Below, in pieces: positions 23,437 to 33,300 of a DNA stretch of 46,654 nucleotides (its first letter is position 1; each line of letters starts with the position of its first letter). The stretch lies in the NCBI GenBank assembly GCA_012838585.1, contig DUPB01000258.1:1-46654 (forward strand), in the 5' to 3' direction. The notes below the pieces were generated by a model that saw only the letters and a program-made list of their open reading frames with translations, was not told where the DNA came from and made no database searches. Made by a program: the position numbers and the translations under genes. Source of the stretch: Bacteroidales bacterium (GTDB lineage Bacteria; Bacteroidota; Bacteroidia; Bacteroidales; Dysgonomonadaceae).

Positions 23437-25089
23437 TTACCCCTCCCAACAGCTTTCCACTATTATTCCGCTCTCTGTCTTTACGGTAACATGTAAGCTT
23501 TTATTCGGTGCATTGGTAAACCAACAAACCTCTATCTCATCTATGTTTGACTGAGATACAATGGCGCCACCTGCAATATCCCACTTAACTTCCCCGACCG
23601 ATATCGACCCATGGCTGTCTAAAGTATAGATAGCACTATTCTTGCCCGTTTTATGCTCAACTATCCGGGGTTTTGCATTGGTCAGTCTTTCATACAGGTA
23701 GTTTATGGTCGTTTCAAGTACTATTCGCGTGTTATCATTGGGACTATCGTCACCATTTAGGTGCAGGTCATGCTTCAAGTTGCTGAAAGCATGAAGTTTA
23801 CAGGGTAAATTCACCTCTTGCATTCGCTCTTCAATGGCTGCACTGCCGTATATTTTGATAAAGCTGCTTCCAATATTATGTATCAGATCTCCCGTGATAC
23901 CCTCAAAAGGCATACCTGAGTGAAAGGGTACCACGTCATCATCCGTCCCGTGAAACAAAAGCATATTCACGTTATCATCGTGATCTATCAACTCCAAATC
24001 AGTGATAGCTCCCGATAAACTAACCACCCCTTTTGTTTGGGTATTTAACGGGATAGGGCCCAAATCATCCCTGAAAAGATTAGCACCCGTGGATGTGTAA
24101 ACCTCGTGTTGTTCCATGATGGCGGCGGTCAGCGCGGTTACCGCTCCCGCGCTATGTCCCATGTAAAACACCGCTGTAGTGTCAATCCCGTAACGATGGG
24201 CATTGTCGATCAAAAAGCGTGTGGCGCTTCTGTAATCTTGCACGGCACGGTAAATAGTTCTCTCAACAATGGCAGGCTCGAGAAAAGAACCTCCCAACCT
24301 GTAATTGATGGATGCCACCAAGTAACCCTGACCGGCAAAAACGTTTGCCAACATTTTCATAAGAGAACCCTGTTTGTCACCAAACAAAAAAGCGCCACCG
24401 TGTGCCATGACGATTAAAGGACGTTTTGCTACAACATCGTTTTTAGGTTGATAGAGGTCTAATTTCAAATCGATGGGTACTACGTCTTTCTCAAGGATAG
24501 GGTTTCCTAATATTTCGGTTATTAGTTTATTAAAGTCAGAAGTGGAGGTATATGGAGATGAAGGTCCGGTGTAAAACCCTTTCCGGTTATCGTAAATAAT
24601 ATCTTCTTGTATAGCCACTTGACTGTTAGGGAGCGCCTGTAAATAGCGTGGGAAAATGTTTGTTTTTATGGTAACACTCTTCCAAGGTGCTTCAATTTTT
24701 AATAACGGGTACGCCTTATCAGGCAAGTTACTTTCCGGGAATGTTACAAACAGGTCATCGCTCCCTGTTTTAAATAGCGCGATGGTACGGTTGTTTTCCA
24801 CTGAAACCAAGCGACCTCCATCAAAGGTAACGGCGACAGAGTCGCAAGAGCTTCCCTTATCTATAAAGCAATAAGCCGAAGAGAATGCCTTTCCGCTTGA
24901 TCTGTTCACTTGAAGGTAAAAGACTTCAGACGAAGTGTTTACCTGATATAAACCTTCCATTCCAACCTCTGAGATATCAGAAATATCTGAAAGCTCAAGA
25001 ATTTCATCCTGGTTTTCGCATCCCGTGATAAGGATCACGAAAGCCCACAACATCAATAAAACAATATTAAAGGGTAATCTATTCATCAA
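23437..25089 (-). CDS. Alpha/beta-hydrolase lipoprotein with PKD-like C-terminal domain
   Basis: 550-aa lipoprotein; signal peptide ends ILITGC with Cys24. Residues about 45-160 form a beta-rich domain I cannot name. The hydrolase domain follows: DLYQPK, oxyanion HGGAFLFGD at 230, nucleophile Ser313 in MGHSAGAV, acid GTDDDVVPF near 384 and His in LKHDLH near 440. This is the carboxylesterase/feruloyl esterase-like arrangement, so it probably cleaves esters outside the inner membrane. The last 80 residues (VKWDIAGGAIVSQSNIDEIEVCWF...ESC) look like a PKD-like Ig fold. It has its own promoter, downstream of the thioredoxin-lipoprotein terminator. Confidence 0.85.
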   Translation of the reverse strand: MMNRLPFNIVLLMLWAFVILITGCENQDEILELSDISDISEVGMEGLYQVNTSSEVFYLQVNRSSGKAFSSAYCFIDKGSSCDSVAVTFDGGRLVSVENNRTIALFKTGSDDLFVTFPESNLPDKAYPLLKIEAPWKSVTIKTNIFPRYLQALPNSQVAIQEDIIYDNRKGFYTGPSSPYTSTSDFNKLITEILGNPILEKDVVPIDLKLDLYQPKNDVVAKRPLIVMAHGGAFLFGDKQGSLMKMLANVFAGQGYLVASINYRLGGSFLEPAIVERTIYRAVQDYRSATRFLIDNAHRYGIDTTAVFYMGHSAGAVTALTAAIMEQHEVYTSTGANLFRDDLGPIPLNTQTKGVVSLSGAITDLELIDHDDNVNMLLFHGTDDDVVPFHSGMPFEGITGDLIHNIGSSFIKIYGSAAIEERMQEVNLPCKLHAFSNLKHDLHLNGDDSPNDNTRIVLETTINYLYERLTNAKPRIVEHKTGKNSAIYTLDSHGSISVGEVKWDIAGGAIVSQSNIDEIEVCWFTNAPNKSLHVTVKTESGIIVESCWEG

Positions 25090-25141
25090 TGTTTCAGGTT
25101 TAAATGGTTAGTCTTAGACTTTTAAAAAACAGACTCTGGTT

Positions 25142-25184
25142 ATCGGGGTGGTTCTGGATATTCCGGCGATAGCCACCCACCGAT
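25142..25184 (-). promoter_or_regulatory. Stem-loop in the esterase leader
   Basis: On the minus strand ATCGG..GGTGG pairs with CCACC..CCGAT over 10 bp with a 2-nt bulge. It sits in the predicted 128-nt untranslated leader of the esterase gene. No function is known. Confidence 0.45.
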
Positions 25185-25223
25185 TCCGATGATAAGCACC
25201 CAACTGCTTAATAATCACTTTGA

Positions 25224-25254
25224 CAAAAGTAGATGAAAATCACCCAATTTCCAA
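25224..25254 (-). promoter_or_regulatory. Putative promoter of the esterase gene
   Basis: TACTTTTG (25231-25224, minus strand) is a consensus -7 element. A degenerate TTGG lies 19 nt upstream. Between here and 25341 there is an 8-bp inverted repeat GAAAGTTA/TAACTTTC (25291-25313) and no gene. Confidence 0.55.
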
Positions 25255-25341
25255 GCGTCTATAATAAAAATTGGAAGAGGATTAATAGAAGAAAGTTATT
25301 GTTGTTAACTTTCGTGAGAAAGACAGTTGAACCTATGAGAT

Positions 25342-25380
25342 AAAAAAAGAGCCGCCCCATTCTGAGACAGCCCCTTTTTA
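25342..25380 (-). terminator. Terminator of the SusC/D-thioredoxin operon
   Basis: On the minus strand a stem of about 16 bp with several G-U pairs (AAAAAGGGGCTGTCTC / GGGGCGGCTCTTTTTT, loop AGAAT) ends in a T-run. It lies 24 nt after the thioredoxin-fold gene. Confidence 0.8.
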
Positions 25381-25403
25381 GGATGAGCCTGTGTGGATGT
25401 ACC

Positions 25404-26549
25404 TTATTTGGAGGTAACCTCCTTGAGCTTCTCGATGAGCTGCTCACCCCTCAAGTTTTTAGCCAGTATATTGCCCTCTTTATCCAGGAGCACGATAAAG
25501 GGAATGCCCGAGAACTGGTACAGCTTCATGACCTCTTTCCCGGCTTCAGGTGCCAGCACCTGATCCCAAGGCATTTTTTCCTCGTCCAGCGCCTTTAACC
25601 AGTCCGCTTCCTTGCTATCGATTGACACGTTAAAGAACGAGACCCCTTTGCCCGAGAACTGCTCGTACGCCTTCTTCATGTTGGGCATCTCTTTCCGACA
25701 GGGACCACACCATGATGCCCAGAAGTCGATAACCAGGTAGTTGCCTTTAAAATCTTGCGGACCCATCGTTTTCTGCTTGTCGGGGGTCGGGTAAGCAAAC
25801 TCGGGTGCCGGTTGACCCAATGCTACCCGTTCGGTCTGCAATTTCTTCTCTTCCCGTTCGGTCTTAAAGGCTACCAGGGGAGCGTAGTTGGGATTCTTCG
25901 CTTCGAGTTTGCCCAACACCTCCTCTACCAGCGGCTGGTCGTCGCTGCTTCTCAACCCGGGCAGAATAGTCAAAACACTGTTCCTGTCGGCATAATGCTT
26001 CGCTAAAAAGCGGCTGCGCGCCATCCGATCTTCATTCAAAGCCCCGAAGAGGGAGGTAAACGCCTCTTGCCGCTTAAGCGGATCTATATCTATCTTATGC
26101 AGGTTTTGAGAGATCGCGATCATCTGTTGGTAATAACGATAGTCGTCCCAGTTCACGAGGTTCATCAACTCATTGTTGGGACCACCATAGATATGCACGT
26201 AAGGCGGGTTTTTAATTTTCACCTTGGCGGTATCCATACCCCTAAAGTCAATCACCAGGTCTTCATCCTCGGCCCAAAAGTTCACGGCTTGCCATTTTTG
26301 ACAGTCGAGCGTGTACATACCAGGCTCTTCAACGAGCAGTTGAATGCTATAGGTACCATCTTCATTCACCTTGCAGGAGTCGACCACCACCTTGTCAAAT
26401 TGGTCACGCTTGATTACCTCGATATTGAACTTGTTGTCGGGGAACTCCACCTTCCCCTGGATAGTAATCGTCTGCTTCTGCCCGGAGGGTGTACACATGC
26501 TCAAGAGCACCATGCAGACTAATAAAAAAATCATTTGCCTTTTCATCAC
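25404..26549 (-). CDS. TlpA-like thiol-disulfide oxidoreductase lipoprotein
   Basis: 381-aa protein with lipobox LLSMC (Cys19). The N-terminal 100 residues form a beta domain (ITIQGKVEFPDNKFNIEVIKR) like DUF4369-type modules, and a helical linker follows. The C-terminal thioredoxin fold holds the redox pair C281-GP-C284 in FWASWCGPCRKEMP and the cis-Pro segment SGIPFIVLLDKEG. It would reduce or oxidise thiols of envelope proteins. It is the last gene of the SusC/SusD locus, 49 nt after the PKD-like lipoprotein gene. Such redox lipoproteins recur in this type of locus. Confidence 0.9.
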   Translation of the reverse strand: MMKRQMIFLLVCMVLLSMCTPSGQKQTITIQGKVEFPDNKFNIEVIKRDQFDKVVVDSCKVNEDGTYSIQLLVEEPGMYTLDCQKWQAVNFWAEDEDLVIDFRGMDTAKVKIKNPPYVHIYGGPNNELMNLVNWDDYRYYQQMIAISQNLHKIDIDPLKRQEAFTSLFGALNEDRMARSRFLAKHYADRNSVLTILPGLRSSDDQPLVEEVLGKLEAKNPNYAPLVAFKTEREEKKLQTERVALGQPAPEFAYPTPDKQKTMGPQDFKGNYLVIDFWASWCGPCRKEMPNMKKAYEQFSGKGVSFFNVSIDSKEADWLKALDEEKMPWDQVLAPEAGKEVMKLYQFSGIPFIVLLDKEGNILAKNLRGEQLIEKLKEVTSK

Positions 26550-26598
26550 CTTTGTTTGTTGTTTTTTTGTTTGTTTGAACTATTGTTTGCTAACCCCG

Positions 26599-28149
26599 TC
26601 ACTTTTTATACATCAGATCGACGATATGGTTGAAGCCCGAGTAGACGGTTCCCTGTTCGGTGATCGCGCCCGTCATCTCGTTAAACTTGAACTTGTAGAC
26701 TTTCCCGGATCCCCCGCCGTTTGTTGTGACGAACAGTATTTTACCGTTATATTGGGCATCGTCTTTATTAACATAGACCATTAAGCCAGAGATCTTCTCG
26801 CTGCCCGTAACGTTGAAAACGTGGGTCTCGGCCTCTCTCCCGAACCGGTAGCAATAGAGATCGCTGTCGGTCGCGTAGAACATGAAGTCGCCCCGAGTGC
26901 CAAACGCGTAGGCGTTGGCATCGCGTATACCGGTTAACGCGCTGATGTCGCTGCACTCGAGCGGAACCGGTTCAGCCGACTTGAAGTCCACCCTAAAGAG
27001 GTAGGGAGATAGCTGCCCGTTCTCATCCTCTTTGTTAAAGATGGCACAGGTGCTCCCATCTTTGCCCTCATCCAGGGTTACAAACTGAAAGGCGGGATCG
27101 ATCTTGCCGGGGTTAAACAGTTCGGAAGTTGAACTAGGAACGTTTAGCGCACCCCAGAGACGAATGTTCATGAACCTATTTTTCTGTTGGTCGAAGAAAA
27201 CCGCCCGTGTTCCCGGACTGTTCCCGGCGTTGGTAACGCCCGCCAGCACGGGTGCCACTTTGTAATCATCGCCCGCGAGAGTAGTACTGTTGAACATGGC
27301 ACCTCCCCAAGCCATCATGTAAGCCACGTAATATATTTTCCCATCGTTTACGATCGTTTCAAATCCCCCGTTGGCATCGGTAAAGTGATAAGCCTGCGGG
27401 GCTAGTGTCGTAGGAGTACCGACCGTCTGGTTGAAGAGCGACAGGTATGTAGCCTCCTTCAGCTTGTAGGTACCGGGGTCTAACACGTAACCCCCATCAT
27501 CGGCAAATATATACAGGTTCTTCCGGGTGTTGTGCGGACAGTTGCCGAAGAAGCGTCCCTTTTCAATCTTCTTCCCACCGTTAACGGCAGAGAAATGGTT
27601 TTTCACTACCCTACCGTCGCCGCCCACTACAATGTCTTCATCCCGAATAAAGCCAATATCGCCCTTGCCGGAAGCATCCACATCGAGTACTGCCAACCCA
27701 TTGAGGGGGGAGATAATGAAATGAAACAGGTGGCTGGTTGTCGCACCGGTTTTTTTGTTGGAGACGGTAAAGACCGCCCAATACTCGGTGGGGGGTTCCG
27801 CTATTTTGTACTCCAGGTTCAGCGATGTGCCTATCACCTCGGGTTGCTTGTAGTCGCCATAGGTTCCCTCCGGTGTTTTGTTGTACCGCTTCCACTCGTA
27901 GCTGTAATCGCCTTCGCTGGTACCCTCGGCGAACCTCATCACGGGCTGCAACTTAACCAGCTCATTTTCGAGGCAAAACAGGGTATTATTCCTGTCGGTA
28001 ACACCGGGAATAGCCTCGATAACCGGCTCGCCGATATTGTCTAAATAGTCGTAATTCCCTTTATCCTGGTAACACCCGGTCAAGGTGGCGGCGATAAAAA
28101 TCGCTACACCGATCAGCGCTGTTGTTAGTTTATTCGTCATATCGTTCAA
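26599..28149 (-). CDS. PKD-like family surface lipoprotein of a SusC/D locus
   Basis: 516-aa lipoprotein with lipobox TLTGC (Cys26). The N-terminal region (CLENELVKLQPVMRFAEG, YSYEWKRYN, YWAVFTVSNKKTGATTSHLF) has the PKD-like Ig pattern. The rest is a long beta-rich domain, possibly a propeller (GGYVLDPGTYKLKEATYLSLF, GKILFVTTNGGGSGKVYKF). Members occur beside SusC/SusD and DUF4843 proteins in Bacteroidota and are thought to bind substrate at the cell surface. The ligand is unknown. The spacing of 3 nt to the DUF4843 gene indicates one transcript. Confidence 0.82.
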   Translation of the reverse strand: MNDMTNKLTTALIGVAIFIAATLTGCYQDKGNYDYLDNIGEPVIEAIPGVTDRNNTLFCLENELVKLQPVMRFAEGTSEGDYSYEWKRYNKTPEGTYGDYKQPEVIGTSLNLEYKIAEPPTEYWAVFTVSNKKTGATTSHLFHFIISPLNGLAVLDVDASGKGDIGFIRDEDIVVGGDGRVVKNHFSAVNGGKKIEKGRFFGNCPHNTRKNLYIFADDGGYVLDPGTYKLKEATYLSLFNQTVGTPTTLAPQAYHFTDANGGFETIVNDGKIYYVAYMMAWGGAMFNSTTLAGDDYKVAPVLAGVTNAGNSPGTRAVFFDQQKNRFMNIRLWGALNVPSSTSELFNPGKIDPAFQFVTLDEGKDGSTCAIFNKEDENGQLSPYLFRVDFKSAEPVPLECSDISALTGIRDANAYAFGTRGDFMFYATDSDLYCYRFGREAETHVFNVTGSEKISGLMVYVNKDDAQYNGKILFVTTNGGGSGKVYKFKFNEMTGAITEQGTVYSGFNHIVDLMYKK

Positions 28150-28152
28150 AAA

Positions 28153-28818
28153 TTAACTTCCAAACCTCATGGGGCTTCCATCATCATCCAATCTGGGGTT
28201 CTTGACCAACTCCTCGTTCAACAACCTCTTCAGGCTCTGGTAATAATCTGCCCGGTAGGCCGACAGGTCGAGGGTACCGATCATCTCGTACACGAACTTG
28301 TACTTTGCCTGCGTACATGGACCCAACGCCCAGTTCGCCGCCCAGCCGGTTGGGTCTCTCCACTGCATGGGAAACCCTATCATCACCTTAACTTCTAACG
28401 AGTTGTGGATACCACCACCCTCAAAATCGTCGCTGGGCAATATCCTAAAATCGATTAACAGCGGGTCAAACGTGAGGTGCTCTTTGTACACTGTACAGTT
28501 CACCACCGTGTCGACCCTCCCCGCTTCCAGGATCACCTCATCGGGCATATCGAAGTGGACCCCCTTTTTGGCGGTCTGCTTCTCTCCATACCCGATCTTG
28601 ATAACCCGATCCTTATCCGATAGGACCGATTGGGCCCTTAGTAAGATGGAAAACGTTTTTTCGGTCATCTCCTCATCCTGCACGAAAACCCCATCCCCCT
28701 CTTCCGCCAAGATATTCACCAAATCGGGACCGTGATATACCTCGATAGCATCCTCCTTACAGGAGATTGTCGACAGCAAGATGGAAGCAAAAATAACTAT
28801 GTAGAATACCTGTTTCAT
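28153..28818 (-). CDS. DUF4843 domain lipoprotein
   Basis: 221 aa from ATG 28818, chosen because MKQVFYIVIFASILLSTISC is a lipoprotein signal peptide (Cys20); an open frame extends 27 codons upstream without one. The body shows FSILLRAQSVLSDKDRVIKIGYG, AKKGVHFDMPDEVILEAGRVDTVV, LLIDFRILPSDDF and the C-terminal KYKFVYEMIG typical of DUF4843. The family is found almost only in SusC/SusD loci. Its role is unknown, probably as an accessory surface lipoprotein. Confidence 0.85.
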   Translation of the reverse strand: MKQVFYIVIFASILLSTISCKEDAIEVYHGPDLVNILAEEGDGVFVQDEEMTEKTFSILLRAQSVLSDKDRVIKIGYGEKQTAKKGVHFDMPDEVILEAGRVDTVVNCTVYKEHLTFDPLLIDFRILPSDDFEGGGIHNSLEVKVMIGFPMQWRDPTGWAANWALGPCTQAKYKFVYEMIGTLDLSAYRADYYQSLKRLLNEELVKNPRLDDDGSPMRFGS

Positions 28819-28908
28819 CTTTTCAATATTTTCTTGGCTTATACATTCAATGTGCCCGGGTTTATTAAAGGTTGTGATCGCCTTTACTTTATAGCCCATT
28901 ATCCTAAT

Positions 28909-30378
28909 TTATTCTCTTTTCCCTAAATCAATCTCCAGATCCGGCATCGGGAAGACGTAGTTGGCATTGGCATGCTGCTTGTCGATATTAGGTGTACCTA
29001 TGCGCTTGTGGTAAAAGTAGAGCTGCCCTTCGCCCACGAATTCGCGGTAATACTCCCGGGTGAGTTCCTCTTGCAGCTTTTCTCCGCTATCAATGCCTTT
29101 TATCGGTTCGAGCCCCCTTCCACTCCGAAGCTTGTTCAGCGACGAAACGGCTGCGGCCAAATCACTCTCCTTTAAGCACTCTGCCTCAATATAGTACATC
29201 TCAGACACCCTGATGACCGGCATCCTATCGCGCTTGGGTTTTACTGTTCCCACGCCGGCAATATATTCGTTGTCCATCTGCCAAAACTTGGAGAGCACGT
29301 TCGATGCACCGCTGTAAGTCTCGTAAATGGCTTTTCTAAAATCGTCGGGCTCGTACAGGGAGTTGGGATCAATCCTCACGGTACGTGGTTTGGTGAACTC
29401 CCGGAAGCAGCCCTTGATATACTCGTTCAGCAGGGGAATATGCAGCGCGAAGAGGTGTTCCGACGAGAAGGTACGATCCCGCAAGTTGATATAGGTGGTG
29501 GTGAGGTCGTTGGGATCCACCCAGGGGAAGAGTGCTTTCTGCTCTTTTGCCCCTATCACCTCTCTCGCGGCCGCTAAAGCCTGCTGATGGTCCCCTTTAT
29601 AGAGGGCTACCCTCGCCTTTAGCCCCAACACGGCATAGTAGTTGAGGTGAAAGTTGCGGTTGGCCAGGTAGCCGTTATCCACACCCGTCACATCGGCACC
29701 CGTGAATATGGGATCCACTTTCAGAAGCCCTAATGCTTCATCAATATCCTTAAGCGCTAACTCAAAAAAAGCGTTGGCCGTGAGCTGTGGAGAAACTACA
29801 GGTTCCGGTTCCAGCACGTACGGGATGTAAAGCGCGCTGGCGTCGGAAAAATCGTGGGGTGCGAACATGCGGAACAGCTCAAAGTGCATGAATGCCCTTA
29901 AAGCCAACGCTTCGCCGCGTATCACGCCGTAGTTGTACTCATTGAGCACCGACCCCTGAAGCTCGGTGTATTGTAACAAGGTGTTGATATTCGCGATGGC
30001 CTTGTACATGTTCGTCCAAACACCCTCTATCCTCCATTTTGAACCGGCACGCTCGTAATTGTAATCCCTGAGGTAACTGTAATCTGAGTTCGAGTAGAGG
30101 TCATCACCGTCTCCCCACTCCTGTGCCAACATCCCAATCATGCCAAAGGTTAGCTCTTTCCCGTACAGCTCGGGCTTGGAGAGCATGATATAGACCCCCG
30201 CGAGGGCGCTTTTAAACCCATCGTCGGTACTGAAGTGTACCGAGGCCTCTTCCTCCGTTTTGGGCCGCACATCCAACCAGTCGCTACAGGAACTGCTTAG
30301 CACGAAGATGGTTAGGAGTAGCGTGGTGGCAACTGTTCTACAAGCTGTTTTTATCATCTTTCCATTCATAATACTCAA
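28909..30378 (-). CDS. SusD/RagB-type outer-membrane nutrient-binding lipoprotein
   Basis: 489-aa lipoprotein with lipid Cys31 (FVLSSSCSDWLDVRPKTEEE). It has the SusD TPR-like scaffold: KWRIEGVWTNMYKAIANINTLLQY, RGEALALRAFMHFELFRMFAPH, and the C-terminal RMPVIRVSEMYYIEAECLKES with YREFVGEGQLYFYHKR. SusD proteins form the lid of the SusC transporter and capture ligand. It lies 3 nt after susC. No glycosidase is nearby; a peptide or other non-glycan ligand, as for RagB, is possible. Confidence 0.93.
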   Translation of the reverse strand: MSIMNGKMIKTACRTVATTLLLTIFVLSSSCSDWLDVRPKTEEEASVHFSTDDGFKSALAGVYIMLSKPELYGKELTFGMIGMLAQEWGDGDDLYSNSDYSYLRDYNYERAGSKWRIEGVWTNMYKAIANINTLLQYTELQGSVLNEYNYGVIRGEALALRAFMHFELFRMFAPHDFSDASALYIPYVLEPEPVVSPQLTANAFFELALKDIDEALGLLKVDPIFTGADVTGVDNGYLANRNFHLNYYAVLGLKARVALYKGDHQQALAAAREVIGAKEQKALFPWVDPNDLTTTYINLRDRTFSSEHLFALHIPLLNEYIKGCFREFTKPRTVRIDPNSLYEPDDFRKAIYETYSGASNVLSKFWQMDNEYIAGVGTVKPKRDRMPVIRVSEMYYIEAECLKESDLAAAVSSLNKLRSGRGLEPIKGIDSGEKLQEELTREYYREFVGEGQLYFYHKRIGTPNIDKQHANANYVFPMPDLEIDLGKRE

Positions 30379-30381
30379 AAA

Positions 30382-33300
30382 TTAAAAGGTTGCTTGTACC
30401 GATAGGGAGAACGAACGGGCAAAGGGGTAGAGAATACCTCTTTCAATCCGCACGGTAGAGGCGTGAAATATATCGTTCATGTACAACATCACTTTCAACT
30501 GCTCCAGGTTGGCCTTTCGGATAAAGTCGTCATACCTGAAGTCGTACCCGATACTTAGGGAAGTCATCTGCAACTCCCTCACATCCTGAATGAACCGGGA
30601 GGTGGGTCGGGTAATGGGATCCGACTCGTTAAAGCGTTTAAACTTCGCCGGGACTCCCGGGGTGGTCCATCGGTCGCTCAACACCCGCTTGTCCACGTTG
30701 TATTGCATATCCACGTTCTCCACCTTGTCCACCAACGTTTGGTTGTACACCTGCCCGCCCAACCGGTAGGCAAACGAGCTGTTGAGCGAGAATCCCTTGA
30801 AGTTAAAGTTGAAACCGAAGGTACCCCTCAATTTAGGCAGCCTATTTCCGATCACCACCTGGTCCTCGGCCCTCCAGTCGTAGGTCATCTCGCCATCTCG
30901 CGTTAAGAACACCTCTCTACCCGTCACGGGGTCTATCCCGAGCGACTTCACGCCCCAGATGGCATCCATGGATTGCCCCTCCTGGTACCGCACAGACGGT
31001 TTGGCCACCTCTCCCCTGTTTTCCAGGTCGGGATTCGTGCCTCCCCCAGCCTGCTTCTCCTTGTCCCTCACTTCGTTGATCGAGGTAAGGGCATCCGATA
31101 TCTTGCGTATGGTGTTTTGGTTATGCATGGCCGTCACGAAGAGGTTCAGGTAAATATTCCTACGCGTGTCCCTTATCAAACGGTAATTCAGTTTTCCTTC
31201 AAACCCCTTGTTTCGGGTCTCCCCTAAGTTCTCCGTGTAGGAGGTAAAGCCCGCGGAGGGAGGCAGGGAGACGGGAGTCAAAAGGTTTTCGGTATCCTTG
31301 ATATAGTAATCAAACGACAAGCTGAGCGCGTGGAACAGGTCGAGGTCTATCCCCACGTTGTTGTCACGCGTCTTTTGCCATTGCAGGTCGTCGTTCGCCA
31401 ACCCAAGCAGGTAGCTACCCACGATATTGTCATAGCTCTCGTTGAAAAACCTGTAGGTGGCGATGGCCTGATAAGAGTTAAAGTTTTGCGAGCCCGACGA
31501 GCCGGTAGATGCCCGCAGCCTCATTCGCTGTACCTGATCTTTAGCACCGCGTAAAAACGCCTCGTGGTGCACATTCCAGCCGATACCCGCCGAATGGAAG
31601 TGCCCCCACCGTTTATCGCTCCCGAATAGTGAAGAGGCATTGGCCCGGTAGGTTAAGTCAAACAGGTAGCGCTCATCATAGGAGTAGTTCGCGGAGAGCA
31701 GCGCGCTGGTCTCCCTCACGAGTGACTCCATGCCCGTTGGGGATCCCGTGATGTACTCCTTGGCGTTGGTAATGTAATCCATTTTGTTGTTGGCGAAGCC
31801 TTGGGCGGCAAACTCCACGTACTCGCGCTTATCCTCGCTGAAGCTCCACTGGGCATTGGAAAAGATCACGTGCTTGCCGATCTCTTTCGAGTAGTTGGCC
31901 GAAATATCGGCGTTGTACGAAAAGTTCTCGCCGTTACCCATGTTGTACCTGCCACGCTCGAAATACTCCTCGGAGTCGGGCTGAATATTTTTAAACATGG
32001 TGTGGTCTTTGGGATAGAAGGTCTCCCTGCCATTTTTCTGTGCGATTACCCCGAGGCGTCCCCTGAACTTCATCCCGCTAAAAGCGCTCCACTCGATGTA
32101 GAAGTTGTTGGTCACGTCGGAGTACTCGTTGCTGTTCTTGGTGTTGATGGACGCGTTGCAGAGGGGGTTGTAGATGGGATGAGTCCAATAATCCACCTGT
32201 TCGTAGTCGGCCAAAACCTCCTTGACCGTGCCATCTTCATTGTAAGGTCTCCAATAGGGGTTCAGCTTCGCGTATTCAGAAAAGGTACCGTAGGGAGAGT
32301 CGTGCGACTTGTTAAAGGTCAACGACAACCTGTTCATAAAGAGCAGTGAGCGGTGCCTGTATTGAAAATTAAAGCCCCCGGAGAGCACGTTCCTGCCAGA
32401 CCCCTTCATCACACCGGCCACGTTATTATATTGAAAGTCGATACCGTAACGCACGATATCGTCACCCCCCTCGAAGTTGAGCGAATGCTTTTGCCCCACG
32501 CCTACCCGTAACGGCTGGCTGAGCCAGTAGGTGTCGACACCCCGCAGCACCTCCTTATGGTAATACTGGTACTTCTCATCGAGCGGTTGCTGGTATATCG
32601 GGTTGCGCCCCGCATCGGTATAGACACCCGCGTTTTTCTCTATCTCCAGCTTCTCGACCGCGTTGGCCAGGTTATAACTGGTGAGGTCGGGCGACTGGAT
32701 ATCCACGCTACCCGAGTAGGAGACCCTTAGCTTCCCCTTATCGGGAACCAACGTCTCGATAACCACGATACCGTTAGCCCCCTTTGAACCGTAGAGCGCT
32801 TTGGCAGTGGCGTCCTTGAGCAGCGTGATGGATGCCACACGGTTCATATCCATGTCCATCACCTTTTCAATCGACTGCTCGAAACCGTCCACGATAAAGA
32901 GCGGCTGGTTCGGGTTCGTACGGTACTTGTCTTTCATATCGGTGAAGCTGGACGCGCCCCGCATCTGCAGGTCGGGCATCCGGTTCGGGTCGGAACCGAA
33001 GTCCATGCTTTCCAACGCCTGAAACGATGGTTCGATGTTCTTTAAGGCATGCAAGATATTTTGGTTGCTCACCTTCTCAATATCCTCCGACTTGATCGCG
33101 GATACGGCACCGGTATAACTATCGGCCACGCGGGTGAAGATACCGGTAACCAGCACCTCCTGCAGCACTTCGGTTTCCGGCTCCAGGGTGATAAACATAT
33201 TAGCGGCCGCCTCCACCTCCTGAGATTTATACCCCACGAAAGATATAATCAAGATGCAATCTTCAGGAACGGAGAGACTGAATTTGCCATCAACGTCCGT

